Source: an uncultured Clostridia bacterium
Lineage (GTDB): Bacteria; Bacillota; Clostridia; TANB77; CAG-508
Assembly (NCBI GenBank): GCA_944393305.1
Contig: CALXZS010000003.1
Span: forward strand, 1 to 22,112
Length of the DNA: 22,112 nt
Reading direction: 5' to 3'
Below are positions 13,652 through 22,112 of this stretch, in pieces. The notes beneath the pieces were generated by a model. It was not told where the DNA came from. It made no database searches and saw only the letters and a program-made list of their open reading frames with translations. The position numbers and the translations under genes are program-made. The first letter of the stretch is position 1. Each line of letters starts with the position of its first letter.

Positions 13652-14213
13652 TATTTTTTTTCCTTCTTCGAGTTTCTTTCTTTTCACTTTTTATAATATA
13701 AAATAATGCTATGATTAAGATTATTAATACAATAACTAATACTATCATTTTATCTTGCATAAAATTAACCACATTTCCTAGAGCCGGTATTACCATTACA
13801 ACTTTGCCTTGTATTTCATCATATGAAACTTCTTCTATGTCCTCGTCTCTATTATTGTCACCTTTTGTTATGTATCTCTTTTGTCCATTTTCATCTATTA
13901 TGTTTATAATTCTATGCGTATTTGTTAATTCATTATCTATTTTAAATGCTATAATGTCGTCTGTATTAATTTCTTCTTCTCCTACCTTTTTTACTATTAT
14001 CACATCACCTATTTCTATTTTTGGTTTCATACTTTCAGATGTAATAATATATGCTTTATATCCAAATAGATTAAAGCTTTTGTTCTCTCCAACTGAAGAA
14101 ATTCCTAATAAAATTATGTTATATAACACGACAATAAATATTATAAATAGAATTATTTTTATTACTTTTACTCTTTTTTTCCTTTTTAAAATCGATTCTG
14201 TATCAAATTTCAT
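13629..14213 (-). CDS. Signal peptidase I, SipW/ER type (S26)
   Basis: The product has 194 residues: an N-terminal membrane helix (about 16-38), the nucleophile motif ITSESMKPKIEIGD with S61, NTHRIINI with catalytic His100, YITKGDNN with D119, then VVMVIPALG and a C-terminal membrane helix (about 155-174). A Ser-His-Asp arrangement rather than Ser-Lys marks the SipW/archaeal/ER branch, which in Bacillus processes special secreted fibre or biofilm proteins. The tail is Lys/Arg/Glu-rich. AAGGA lies eight bases before ATG 14213. It lies just downstream of, and on the same strand as, the giant surface protein gene, separated by 279 bases containing a long hairpin. A role in maturing that protein is an inference. 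Confidence 0.9.
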   Translation of the reverse strand: MKFDTESILKRKKRVKVIKIILFIIFIVVLYNIILLGISSVGENKSFNLFGYKAYIITSESMKPKIEIGDVIIVKKVGEEEINTDDIIAFKIDNELTNTHRIINIIDENGQKRYITKGDNNRDEDIEEVSYDEIQGKVVMVIPALGNVVNFMQDKMIVLVIVLIILIIALFYIIKSEKKETRRRKKNSEKKEET

Positions 14214-14237
14214 TTCTAAATTCCTTAATTATATTTA

Positions 14238-14268
14238 ATTATATTAAAGTTCAAGCCAATTATTTCAA
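14238..14268 (-). promoter_or_regulatory. Possible promoter of the signal peptidase pair
   Basis: On the minus strand TTGAAA (14263-14268) and TATAAT (14238-14243) are separated by 19 bases, longer than ideal, 25 bases upstream of ATG 14213. The region is very AT-rich, so chance matches are likely. Confidence 0.35.
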
Positions 14269-14289
14269 TATAAAATTAATTATATTCTT

Positions 14290-14413
14290 AGCTTTAATAT
14301 ATGTTCTTAAGCATTTCAAGTGAGCGTAGGTGACGCAGGAACGAAGCGTAACGAGCGAGCGCTGAGCGCAAGCGAACCGCGAAGTGAAATGCGAAAGAAT
14401 TTATATTAAAGCT
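14290..14413. repeat. GC-rich long-stem palindromic island
   Basis: The outer arms AGCTTTAATATA (14290-14301) and TATATTAAAGCT (14402-14413) are exactly complementary. TTCTT/AAGAA and GCATTTCA/TGAAATGC continue the stem inward. The roughly 66-base interior is strikingly GC-rich and composed of short AACG/GAGCG/AAGCG-type repeats. It lies between the giant protein gene and the peptidase genes and shows no open reading frame. It may be a dispersed non-autonomous element and may attenuate transcription. Confidence 0.75.
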
Positions 14414-14492
14414 TAAATAAAATATTCTAATTGTATATTATAAAATTATTATAACCTTTAATTATTAAATTCAGTTGTAAATATCAAGAATA

Positions 14493-17400
14493 TTATTTAA
14501 TTATTATATAGTCATAAACTTCTCCTATATAATTTTGTCCATCATATAGTTTATACACAAGCTTATATGTTCCTGTGATTAAATTATTTTTAAGTGTATA
14601 TATTTTCTGACTGGTAGACATAGGTTCATCTGTTAGCAAATATTCTTTTTCTACAAATGAATTTGTCAAATCATCTGTTACATAGTCTTTTAAATCTACT
14701 TTTTCATATCCCATAGAATATATGTCTGTATAATCTCTTCTATATAAAGAAACTGTAATTGCTGGATTTGCTAATCCTGATGAATATTGCAAATGTACTA
14801 GTAAATTATTATTTCCATTCAAATTGTTTCCTGTTTCCTTATCTACAATTGTATAACTATCTGCTATATCCATTTTCAATCCATAGCTTGAATTAATAAT
14901 TGTTGTCGTTAATTCTGTTTCTGCTGATGATTCCAATCCAAAATATATTCCATCTGGTGAACCAAATGTTTCAATTTTTATTGTATATGTTCCTGTTGCT
15001 AAAGTAGAATTTCCTTCTGTATTGATTTTTATTTTTGATAATACATTTGAAACTTTATCTGCTATTTTTATTCTTGTTGTTCCATCTATTCTAGGATAAT
15101 ATTTTTGTCCATCAATTTCAAAGTTTATTCCAAATAAACTATCTAAGCTTAGCTGGTTACCATTAATATCATAAATGGTTATCATTATTCCCATTTGTTT
15201 TTCGAAATATTCTGTATCATATATTGTCGTTGAGTTTATAATTGCTTGTCTAAAATCTGTTGTTACTTCTAGGTCTATTGGATTTCCTAGATATGCTGTA
15301 TTATTAATTTTTCCTGTTACGTCAATACTAGATTCCCTATCATAAATGCTATATCTCATGATGTCTCTTTGAATACCTAATACCCCTAAAAGAGTTTCAT
15401 TATTTCTATCTCTTAATTCCATCAGTAGATTATTATTTTGAATATCTTCTGGAATTTCGGCCTCTGAGAATTTTATATGGAATATAAAGTTTTCATATAA
15501 AATATCTTGGTCTTCATTATAATATGTATCAAAGGCTTGGCTTTCATTAAAATATTCATTCGTACTTCCCATTGCCAAGAAATCCGATAATCTATATTCA
15601 AATTTACCATTTCTTTCATCTTCTTCTGTTACAACATAATAATATTCTTTATTTTCAACTAAATCTAACATTACTATTCTTGTATTTGCTTGTAAAGAAT
15701 ATTCATTTCCATTTGCATCTCTTGAGATTAGCACTCTATAATCAGTTCTTATATTATTGTAATATTCGCTTCCAGAAAAATCATTTATATATAATGAATA
15801 ATATGCTGAGAAAGCACTTTTTGGTGTTATACTTGTATTTGTTGATGTAAACAGACTATACTCTTCTCCTGGAGTTATCGCCGCTTCATAATAGTCATCT
15901 TGGTATAGTGCAGTTGTAAGAGTTATATTTATATCTATATAAGATACATCATAATTTAAGTCATCTACTGGAATTAATGCTTGAAGTCTTATTCTTACAT
16001 CTCCTAGAAGTTTTTCTTCTGTAATATTTATTGAGTGGAATAAGCAGAAATTTAATGTTGGGGTAAATGTTGAATTGTCTTTTTTATATGTACTATCTCC
16101 TGTATAACTTCCCCCTAATTCTGTTAAAAATGTTGTATGTCCTGCATTTTGCCAACCATTATTTCCAGATTCCATTGTAAGTCCAAATATATTATTTGCA
16201 TCTTCTTCATTCTCCGCTATTTGCTGAATTTCACTTGGGTCTACTAATGAAATTCCTTCATCTAGTCCAGCTGAAAATCCTACTAAACTGAATGTAATAT
16301 TTTGATTTGAAAATCCCATTAGTGATAATTCATATGTTCCAAGTGTTGCATATTTTGATGCTGACAAAGAAATTTCAAATGTTGTAACATCCATTTGCTC
16401 TCCTACAAGCCATATATAGTAAACATCATCTTCTGGTGTTGTTTCTATATATCTCATTTGAATTTTACCTTCATTATTATAGTTTGTATAAAATCCATCT
16501 ATACTTGTATCATGATTATCCATATGTTGTGCCATTGCATAAGAGTTTGAAGAAAAAGTTCCTTCATTTGTTATTTCATCACCGTTTTTATAGTTATAAT
16601 TATAAAGTCCTGTTGATGTACTTGGGTTCATTCTATTAGTAAACATTCCTAAGAATATCATTCCATGTACTTGTCCATAAGCAGTAACCTGTTCATTTGT
16701 TGCTATATTTAAGTTTTTACCTTCTGCCATATAAATTCTATTATCTACATTTTGAGTAACAGTTCCTGCTTCTTCATCAATTGTTACATATCCTTTTACT
16801 TCTTCTCCATTTTCATCAACTAAACTATTTAATTCTGTAAGTAAGTTTGCTCCATAGTTTAAATATAGTGTAGAATTATTTTTTAAATTTACTACATCAA
16901 CTCTACTTAGTGTAAAATATTCATCAGAGTATTCATTTGTTCTATCTGTTGCTCCTGCTAATGCAATTGCAGAATTACTAATTGTTGCTAAATTTGTTCT
17001 TTGAATTGAGATATTACTCTTTGGGTCATCTGCTGTTCCATAATTTTGTATTGTTATTTTACTTTCTCCACTTGTACTCGATGCATTTCCTGAGCCAAAT
17101 ATACTTCCGTCAATATCAAATTCCTCATGTCCATTTGCATTTATTTGAATATCTATACCTTTTGTAACACTGATAAATGAGAAATCGTATATTTCTGAAC
17201 CAGATTCATTAGCTTCTCCTCCACCAAATACTGTTCCTTTTATATATACATCTCCTAGTTCTAGTGAAGTATTATTTACTGCATCATATCCTATATTTGT
17301 TTTTGTTACACCATATACAACTGATGTATTAGCTCCACCATATACGTTTCCACCAATTTGACCGCCAACTATATTTACTGTACTTACTGAATTATTTAGG

Positions 17401-20400
17401 TCTTCTGTTCCTGTCGCTGCTTTATTTCCTCCACCAAATACATTTTTTCCAATGTTGGTATTTTTTCCATCAACTATTAAGTTTGTATTTCCATATACAA
17501 TTGCAGTTGCGCCATTTCCTCCTGCATATAAACTTTCACCTAATGTTGAATTTTTTACATGCACAAAAGTATTTTCAGTTACTTCTCCTTCATTTCCACC
17601 ACCATATACATTATTTCCTATTGTGGCATTTTCTACATTAAGGTTTGTATTTGTATTTATTTTTGCTCTATTTCCTCCGCCATATACAAAACCTGTAACT
17701 GTTCCATTTATATTTACATTTGTAACATCTGTTACTGCTCTATCTCCTCCGCCGTATACATTTTCTGCTTTTCCTCCAGAGTTTACTGTTACATTTGCTG
17801 TAACTGTATTTCCACCTTGATTGTTTCCGCCATAAACATCTCTAGATTCTCCTGACTCTAGGATTACAAAGCTTTCATTTACAGTTCCAGATGTATTAGA
17901 TCCTCCATATATGTCATATACATTGGCTCCATCTAATGTAACATTGGTTGTTATTACATTTGCTGAATATCCTCCACCATATGCACTATTTATATAATTG
18001 TCTGTACCAAGAAGATTTACATGGCTTACTTCACTATTTGCCATATTTCCGCCACCATAAACAGCTTCTAGTATTGTTCCACCATTTATATTTACATTTG
18101 TATTTACAGTGGTTCCTCCTTGGTTATTGCCTCCAAAAACATTACCTATTTCTCCACCCGTCATTTCTACATGACTTTCGTTTATTGTACCATTCGTATT
18201 TGAACCACCAAATACATTTTGGGCTTTTCCCCCTTGTAAATATACTCTAGGATTTGAAACAGCAGCCATATTTCCACCACCATAAATTGTATCAGTGGTT
18301 CCTCCAGTTACAGTTATATTTGTTTCATCAACACTTGCAGAGTTTCCTCCTGCAAATACTCTATTCTGTGTTCCTCCTGAAATTTCTACATTTGCCTCAC
18401 CTATTACAACTCCTAAATTTCCACCGCCATAAATATCTCCTGTATGGTTTCCTCCTTGTATTTTTATATTTGTTGTTCCTTCTGTTTTTGCATTATTTCC
18501 TCCACCATACACTTCTACATTTAAATCTGCTGATATTGTTATATTTGATGTTCCTGTTAGTTTTGCCATGTCTTCATATCTAGTAAGTCCTGCACCGGCA
18601 CCAAATATAGCTCCATTTATTGTTGGTGTTCCTGAAATATTTATATTAGAGTTTCCTTCCATTTGTGCTAAGTAAGGCTTGCTTGACAAATCATAACCAC
18701 ATCCTGCTGCATATACATTTCCATTTATTACAGGAGAACCAGAAATAGTTATATTACTATCTCCATAAAGTGTTCCGCTATCGTCTGCTGTTACATCTTC
18801 TGTTAAATATTCTGTATATCCATATCCTCCACCATAAATATCTCCTCTTATTTTACCTCCAGTTATGTTTATATTTACACTTGTATCAAATTCTTGTCCA
18901 TAGCTTTTATATTCATCTGAAGAGTTTTCACTATATCCTGTAACACCTCCAGCTCCTGCGCCATAGATGTTTTCTATCACTTCTCCACCAGAGATATTTA
19001 TTGTAGATGTTCCATAAAAATATGAATCACACACTATTGTTGATGGGAACCATCCTCCATCAATTGCATCCATGTTTCTTCCTAAGCAACCTCCATATAG
19101 TTCTGTAACACTTCCGCCTTCTATGTTTATTTCTACTATTCCTAGGAATGTATTTATTGGATAGTTCCATCTATTTGGTCTATCACTTGAGTCTCCAATA
19201 CTACCTCCACATAGTCTTCCTACTGTACCAGATATGATATTTTCTGTTACTACTGAATAGTTATTTCCACATGCTGAGCCTCCTACAAGTAGGTTTACAT
19301 CATAATCATATTGACTTGCTGTTGTACTGTTTTTTATATCAATTGTTATATCTATATGAAAACTATCTTCCATTGATGAGCCCATGAAATTGTGTGAAAT
19401 ATTTTGTTGTAGGTTAGCAGAACCAGTTGTACCTGGGCTTCCGCCTCCTATAATTCTGGCATAAGTACCACTTTTTATTAATATTTTTGGATTGTTTCTA
19501 GGTAGTCTTGCTTCATTATATCTAAGCCATCCACATATTATATGGAATGCTGGGGCATTATTTCCAAGTAGACCTTGGTTTGAATTAGCTGTTGCATAAT
19601 TGTTCATTACTAATCCTTCGCCCATCGTTAAGCTATATCCTTGCAAATAGAAGTATACTTCGTTTCTATTTCCATAGAAAGTTAGGTACTGAAATGTTGT
19701 ATCTCCATTTAAGTATCTATATGAACTTGAATTTCCATAGAAGTATAAATTTGCATTATAATTTATACCTCCGTATATTCCTGTTATTGTTACATTTTTA
19801 TTATATGTTGAACTTGTTTGTTCTGTAAAATAGCTATTGTTTGAATAATTTCCCATTATTACTATAACATTATTTTCTCTTGGAACATTTGCTTCAAGTT
19901 TTCCATAAGCAGTACTCATTGTTCTTACTGGTGTTTCTGGCGTAAATCCATCATTATAATCATTTCCGCCATTATAATTAACATATATTACATTTCTATC
20001 ACCATATACAAATGACCCTTCGACATTGAAAGTATAGTTTGTTGTATTTGTTCCTACTAATTTATATTCTTGTCCATTTTGTAGATTGTCAAGGGAAAGA
20101 GTAATTTCTCCATCTAATAAAGTTTCTTCTATTCCTGCTAAATCTAATGTATACCACTGATATTCATAATCATTCAAGTCTACAAATTCTAGTGCTTCTC
20201 CTGCTAATCTTGCAGTTACACTATTATTTTCTTCATCAATGTCAAATTCAAAATATAATGAAAGTCTTGGTATTGTAAAATACACATAGGCATAATATTC
20301 TCCATCGCCAATTAAAATATTAAAATTATATGCTCTATCAAATGAAGACTCTTGTATTATTTGATTTTGATCTCTTAAGTTCTCTTGCAATACTCCCTCT

Positions 20401-22112
20401 AAATACCATTCATAGGTATATGGACCTGTGCTATATGTATCATCTACATTTATTGTATATGTTGGTTTATTAGTTGAATCAACTGATACATCAAATCTTT
20501 TTATAAATGAAAATGTTCCATTTTCAAATTTCCAATTTAAATATTCATTACCTGAATTATTATTGAAATTACTTAATAAATTTTCTATATTTGACGTATA
20601 TATTCCTTTATTAACACCCTGTACTCGTCCTATATCATTTCTTCCTGATGATATTCTTGATGTAGATGTTCCTGAAGTTTCAGTAGCATTAAAAGTTGTT
20701 CCATTTGCACTATAACCACTATAATAACTTGTCATTGTTAGATTTCCAGAATCATTACCATTCCATATTGTTGCATAATTATTGGTATTATCATAATTAG
20801 TATTATTTATAAGACCGGCAAATATTGGTCCAATGTATCCATTAGAATTTATTGTCCCTACATATAAGCAATTTTCTGGCCACACTGCTTGTGAACGTAT
20901 TGTTCCTACAATTCCTCCAGTATGATATTGTGCATCACTTGTTTCTGAACCAGTTCCAAAAAAGCCTGAATTTTTATCTGTTGGACTACTTAAATTTATT
21001 GTAGTATTAACAAAACAATTTCTTAATTCATATCTTGCATTTGTACCTGGGTCTGAAGTATTTCCATTTGTATTTTGCACATAACCAACAAGACCTCCTA
21101 CTGCATATCTAAATTTAGGGTCTTGCACAGTCATTCCTCCTGTATCACTTATGGTACAAGAACTTGCAATACAGTTTACAATATGCGAATTTCTATACAT
21201 TGTTCCAGTTAGAGTTCCAATTTGAAATCCTTCTTCATTTGTAGGTGGATCTCCAAACCAGTCATTTCCTCCACCAGTGTCTCCATTTGTACTTATTGAA
21301 ACATTAATATTTTCTAGTTGCAAATTTCTTATTATTGTTTCTGAATTACCTCCACCAATACTTCCGAAAAATCCATAAGACTCTATTTCTTCGTCCGGAA
21401 TTCGAGTTATTATAATATTTGCATTTGTAATAATATGCCCTGCTCCATCAAATACACCCCTAAAAGAATTGTCTATATTTCCAATTGGAGTCCAATCTCT
21501 TCCATTTAGGTTTATATCTGTTGCAAGTTGAAAATATGTATTTTCATATGTTGTTCCACTATTTACTCTATCTGCTAATAGTTTTAATTCATCTCCTGAT
21601 ATTATTAAATATGGATTGTTACTACTTCCATCTCCATATTGAAAATCTTGTGCAGTTCCACCTTCCCAAGTATTTCCATCTAATAAACTTATACTTCCTC
21701 CTGCATACGTTACAATTTCTGCTTCATTCTCTTCTAATACTGCATATACTGAAAAACTCTCTGCTTTAAAAGATATATTTTTTCCTTCATTTTCAACTGA
21801 GGTTACTTCTTGTCCTTTTTCTTCAATATGTACTACTCTATATTTTGATTCACTATTTTCTGCAATATCTGTAATTGTTACTTCTACTTCTTCACCAAAA
21901 CTTTTTGGATTATATTCTTTTTCATTATTTATTATTTTAATATCATATGCTGTTTTAAAGTTTACATTATTTATTAAAAATTCATCTAGTTGGCTTGTAA
22001 TATCTTGTTCTGAGACAGTTTTTATGTCTATACTAGAGTCAATTGGCATATATCCTTCTACTATGATTTTTCTATTATCTATTTCCTTGGCAATATTTTT
22101 ATAATACAATGT
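14493..22112 (-). CDS. Giant secreted beta-solenoid surface protein, 5' end outside window
   Basis: The minus strand is open from the window edge to the stop at 14493, at least 2,539 residues; the apparent TTG start at 22109 is just an internal Leu, so the true N-terminus and signal peptide lie outside. Numbering from there: residues about 50-125 form the ITDIAE...FSVYAV domain common in gut Firmicute surface proteins. Residues about 140-330 form a GLUG-like beta-helix (DGNTWEGG, YLIISGDELKLLADRV, GVFDGAGHII). Residues about 545-700 hold two immunoglobulin-like stretches (PYTYEWYLEG, DYEYQWYTLD). A right-handed beta-helix begins at about 703 (VNYNGGNDYNDGFTPETP). From about 1000 to 1675 there are more than 20 GxxYGGGN rungs. 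Residues about 1680-2538 are beta-rich and unassigned, ending YDYIIIK. There is no LPxTG tail or membrane anchor. It is probably a cell-surface or extracellular adhesin or matrix protein. Confidence 0.88.
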   Translation of the reverse strand, partial: TLYYKNIAKEIDNRKIIVEGYMPIDSSIDIKTVSEQDITSQLDEFLINNVNFKTAYDIKIINNEKEYNPKSFGEEVEVTITDIAENSESKYRVVHIEEKGQEVTSVENEGKNISFKAESFSVYAVLEENEAEIVTYAGGSISLLDGNTWEGGTAQDFQYGDGSSNNPYLIISGDELKLLADRVNSGTTYENTYFQLATDINLNGRDWTPIGNIDNSFRGVFDGAGHIITNANIIITRIPDEEIESYGFFGSIGGGNSETIIRNLQLENINVSISTNGDTGGGNDWFGDPPTNEEGFQIGTLTGTMYRNSHIVNCIASSCTISDTGGMTVQDPKFRYAVGGLVGYVQNTNGNTSDPGTNARYELRNCFVNTTINLSSPTDKNSGFFGTGSETSDAQYHTGGIVGTIRSQAVWPENCLYVGTINSNGYIGPIFAGLINNTNYDNTNNYATIWNGNDSGNLTMTSYYSGYSANGTTFNATETSGTSTSRISSGRNDIGRVQGVNKGIYTSNIENLLSNFNNNSGNEYLNWKFENGTFSFIKRFDVSVDSTNKPTYTINVDDTYSTGPYTYEWYLEGVLQENLRDQNQIIQESSFDRAYNFNILIGDGEYYAYVYFTIPRLSLYFEFDIDEENNSVTARLAGEALEFVDLNDYEYQWYTLDLAGIEETLLDGEITLSLDNLQNGQEYKLVGTNTTNYTFNVEGSFVYGDRNVIYVNYNGGNDYNDGFTPETPVRTMSTAYGKLEANVPRENNVIVIMGNYSNNSYFTEQTSSTYNKNVTITGIYGGINYNANLYFYGNSSSYRYLNGDTTFQYLTFYGNRNEVYFYLQGYSLTMGEGLVMNNYATANSNQGLLGNNAPAFHIICGWLRYNEARLPRNNPKILIKSGTYARIIGGGSPGTTGSANLQQNISHNFMGSSMEDSFHIDITIDIKNSTTASQYDYDVNLLVGGSACGNNYSVVTENIISGTVGRLCGGSIGDSSDRPNRWNYPINTFLGIVEINIEGGSVTELYGGCLGRNMDAIDGGWFPSTIVCDSYFYGTSTINISGGEVIENIYGAGAGGVTGYSENSSDEYKSYGQEFDTSVNINITGGKIRGDIYGGGYGYTEYLTEDVTADDSGTLYGDSNITISGSPVINGNVYAAGCGYDLSSKPYLAQMEGNSNINISGTPTINGAIFGAGAGLTRYEDMAKLTGTSNITISADLNVEVYGGGNNAKTEGTTNIKIQGGNHTGDIYGGGNLGVVIGEANVEISGGTQNRVFAGGNSASVDETNITVTGGTTDTIYGGGNMAAVSNPRVYLQGGKAQNVFGGSNTNGTINESHVEMTGGEIGNVFGGNNQGGTTVNTNVNINGGTILEAVYGGGNMANSEVSHVNLLGTDNYINSAYGGGYSANVITTNVTLDGANVYDIYGGSNTSGTVNESFVILESGESRDVYGGNNQGGNTVTANVTVNSGGKAENVYGGGDRAVTDVTNVNINGTVTGFVYGGGNRAKINTNTNLNVENATIGNNVYGGGNEGEVTENTFVHVKNSTLGESLYAGGNGATAIVYGNTNLIVDGKNTNIGKNVFGGGNKAATGTEDLNNSVSTVNIVGGQIGGNVYGGANTSVVYGVTKTNIGYDAVNNTSLELGDVYIKGTVFGGGEANESGSEIYDFSFISVTKGIDIQINANGHEEFDIDGSIFGSGNASSTSGESKITIQNYGTADDPKSNISIQRTNLATISNSAIALAGATDRTNEYSDEYFTLSRVDVVNLKNNSTLYLNYGANLLTELNSLVDENGEEVKGYVTIDEEAGTVTQNVDNRIYMAEGKNLNIATNEQVTAYGQVHGMIFLGMFTNRMNPSTSTGLYNYNYKNGDEITNEGTFSSNSYAMAQHMDNHDTSIDGFYTNYNNEGKIQMRYIETTPEDDVYYIWLVGEQMDVTTFEISLSASKYATLGTYELSLMGFSNQNITFSLVGFSAGLDEGISLVDPSEIQQIAENEEDANNIFGLTMESGNNGWQNAGHTTFLTELGGSYTGDSTYKKDNSTFTPTLNFCLFHSINITEEKLLGDVRIRLQALIPVDDLNYDVSYIDINITLTTALYQDDYYEAAITPGEEYSLFTSTNTSITPKSAFSAYYSLYINDFSGSEYYNNIRTDYRVLISRDANGNEYSLQANTRIVMLDLVENKEYYYVVTEEDERNGKFEYRLSDFLAMGSTNEYFNESQAFDTYYNEDQDILYENFIFHIKFSEAEIPEDIQNNNLLMELRDRNNETLLGVLGIQRDIMRYSIYDRESSIDVTGKINNTAYLGNPIDLEVTTDFRQAIINSTTIYDTEYFEKQMGIMITIYDINGNQLSLDSLFGINFEIDGQKYYPRIDGTTRIKIADKVSNVLSKIKINTEGNSTLATGTYTIKIETFGSPDGIYFGLESSAETELTTTIINSSYGLKMDIADSYTIVDKETGNNLNGNNNLLVHLQYSSGLANPAITVSLYRRDYTDIYSMGYEKVDLKDYVTDDLTNSFVEKEYLLTDEPMSTSQKIYTLKNNLITGTYKLVYKLYDGQNYIGEVYDYIIIK
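17081..19105 (-). repeat. YGGGN rung array of the beta-solenoid
   Basis: About 23 copies of a 24-28 residue unit with a core such as VYGGGN, IYGGGN or VFGGGN followed by a TNVNI-type strand and a GG turn. The first clear unit is ELYGGCLG and the last is GSIFGSGN. Early units are longer and less regular, while those between about 17200 and 18550 are tight. The plus strand shows the recurrent CCTCCACCATATA-type codon block. Confidence 0.85.
17613..18218 (-). repeat. Two tandem 101-residue blocks of four rungs
   Basis: Residues 1298-1398 (17916-18218) and 1399-1499 (17613-17915) each contain four rungs in the same order: GGSNT, GGNNQGG, YGGGNM or YGGGDR, and YGGGYS or YGGGNR. The first two rungs of each block align almost gaplessly (GGSNT-GT-NES and GGNNQGG-TV-NV). 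The offset is exactly 303 bases, indicating duplication of a four-rung segment. Confidence 0.75.

Noticed and set aside
13711..14238. 175-residue plus-strand frame opposite the first signal peptidase
   Set aside because: Antisense to a gene with complete catalytic motifs; no Shine-Dalgarno and low-complexity Ile/Ser content.
14320..14385. GC-rich stretch as a tRNA or other structured RNA gene
   Set aside because: It lacks a cloverleaf, T-loop or CCA-type ends and consists of short internal repeats; the outer AT-rich arms indicate an extragenic palindrome.
17452..17820. Pro-rich plus-strand frame with repeated FPPPYT
   Set aside because: The repeats are simply the reverse complement of the YGGGN codons of the giant protein; no ribosome-binding site.
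22107..22109. TTG as the start of the giant protein
   Set aside because: The frame continues to the window edge without a stop, no ribosome-binding site can be seen, and there is no signal peptide after it, so the true start is outside the window.

Overview
The window is very AT-rich, uses strong AGGAGG-type ribosome-binding sites, and reads TGA as a stop (for example the ATGA overlap at 9906-9909). It carries near-consensus sigma-A promoters, a VWA surface protein with a sortase-like tail, SipW-type signal peptidases and a giant YGGGN-repeat surface protein. Together these suggest a gut-type Clostridia (Bacillota) genome and argue against Mollicutes. I cannot name a species. Almost everything is on the minus strand; only the VWA protein gene is on the plus strand.

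Layout. (a) 1-1391: 5' part of a minus-strand gene running off the left edge, unrecognised, with a 19-residue helical repeat. (b) 1441-2978: an AAA ATPase/DUF4143 gene bounded by REP-like hairpins. One pair is in head-to-head (REPIN-like) arrangement and a degenerate single copy lies on the other side. Its promoter region contains two copies of a 45-bp palindromic element. (c) 3028-4620: a plus-strand VWA-domain, probably wall-anchored protein with its own promoter and terminator. (d) 4723-8233: a minus-strand operon of radical SAM protein, MazG-like protein, HPrK-like P-loop protein and Nudix hydrolase. (e) 8411-11732: a second minus-strand operon of PfkB sugar/nucleoside kinase, LysR regulator, MoaA-like radical SAM protein and CYTH protein, with a strong promoter at one end and a terminator at the other. 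(f) 11779-13010: dinB (DNA polymerase IV) behind a consensus promoter whose spacer holds a LexA-like SOS box. (g) 13088-14213: two overlapping SipW-type signal peptidase genes, the second having lost the catalytic His. (h) 14290-14413: a GC-rich long-stem hairpin island. (i) 14493-22112: the 3' 7.6 kb of a giant secreted beta-solenoid protein, truncated at its 5' end by the window edge.

How they may work together. The two signal peptidases lie just downstream of the giant surface protein on the same strand, which suggests an export and maturation role, but an independent target cannot be excluded. The two adjacent operons d and e each pair a radical SAM enzyme with nucleotide- or phosphate-handling enzymes (Nudix and MazG-like in one; PfkB and CYTH in the other). 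They are the best candidates here for an undescribed pathway. Their substrates cannot be read from sequence.
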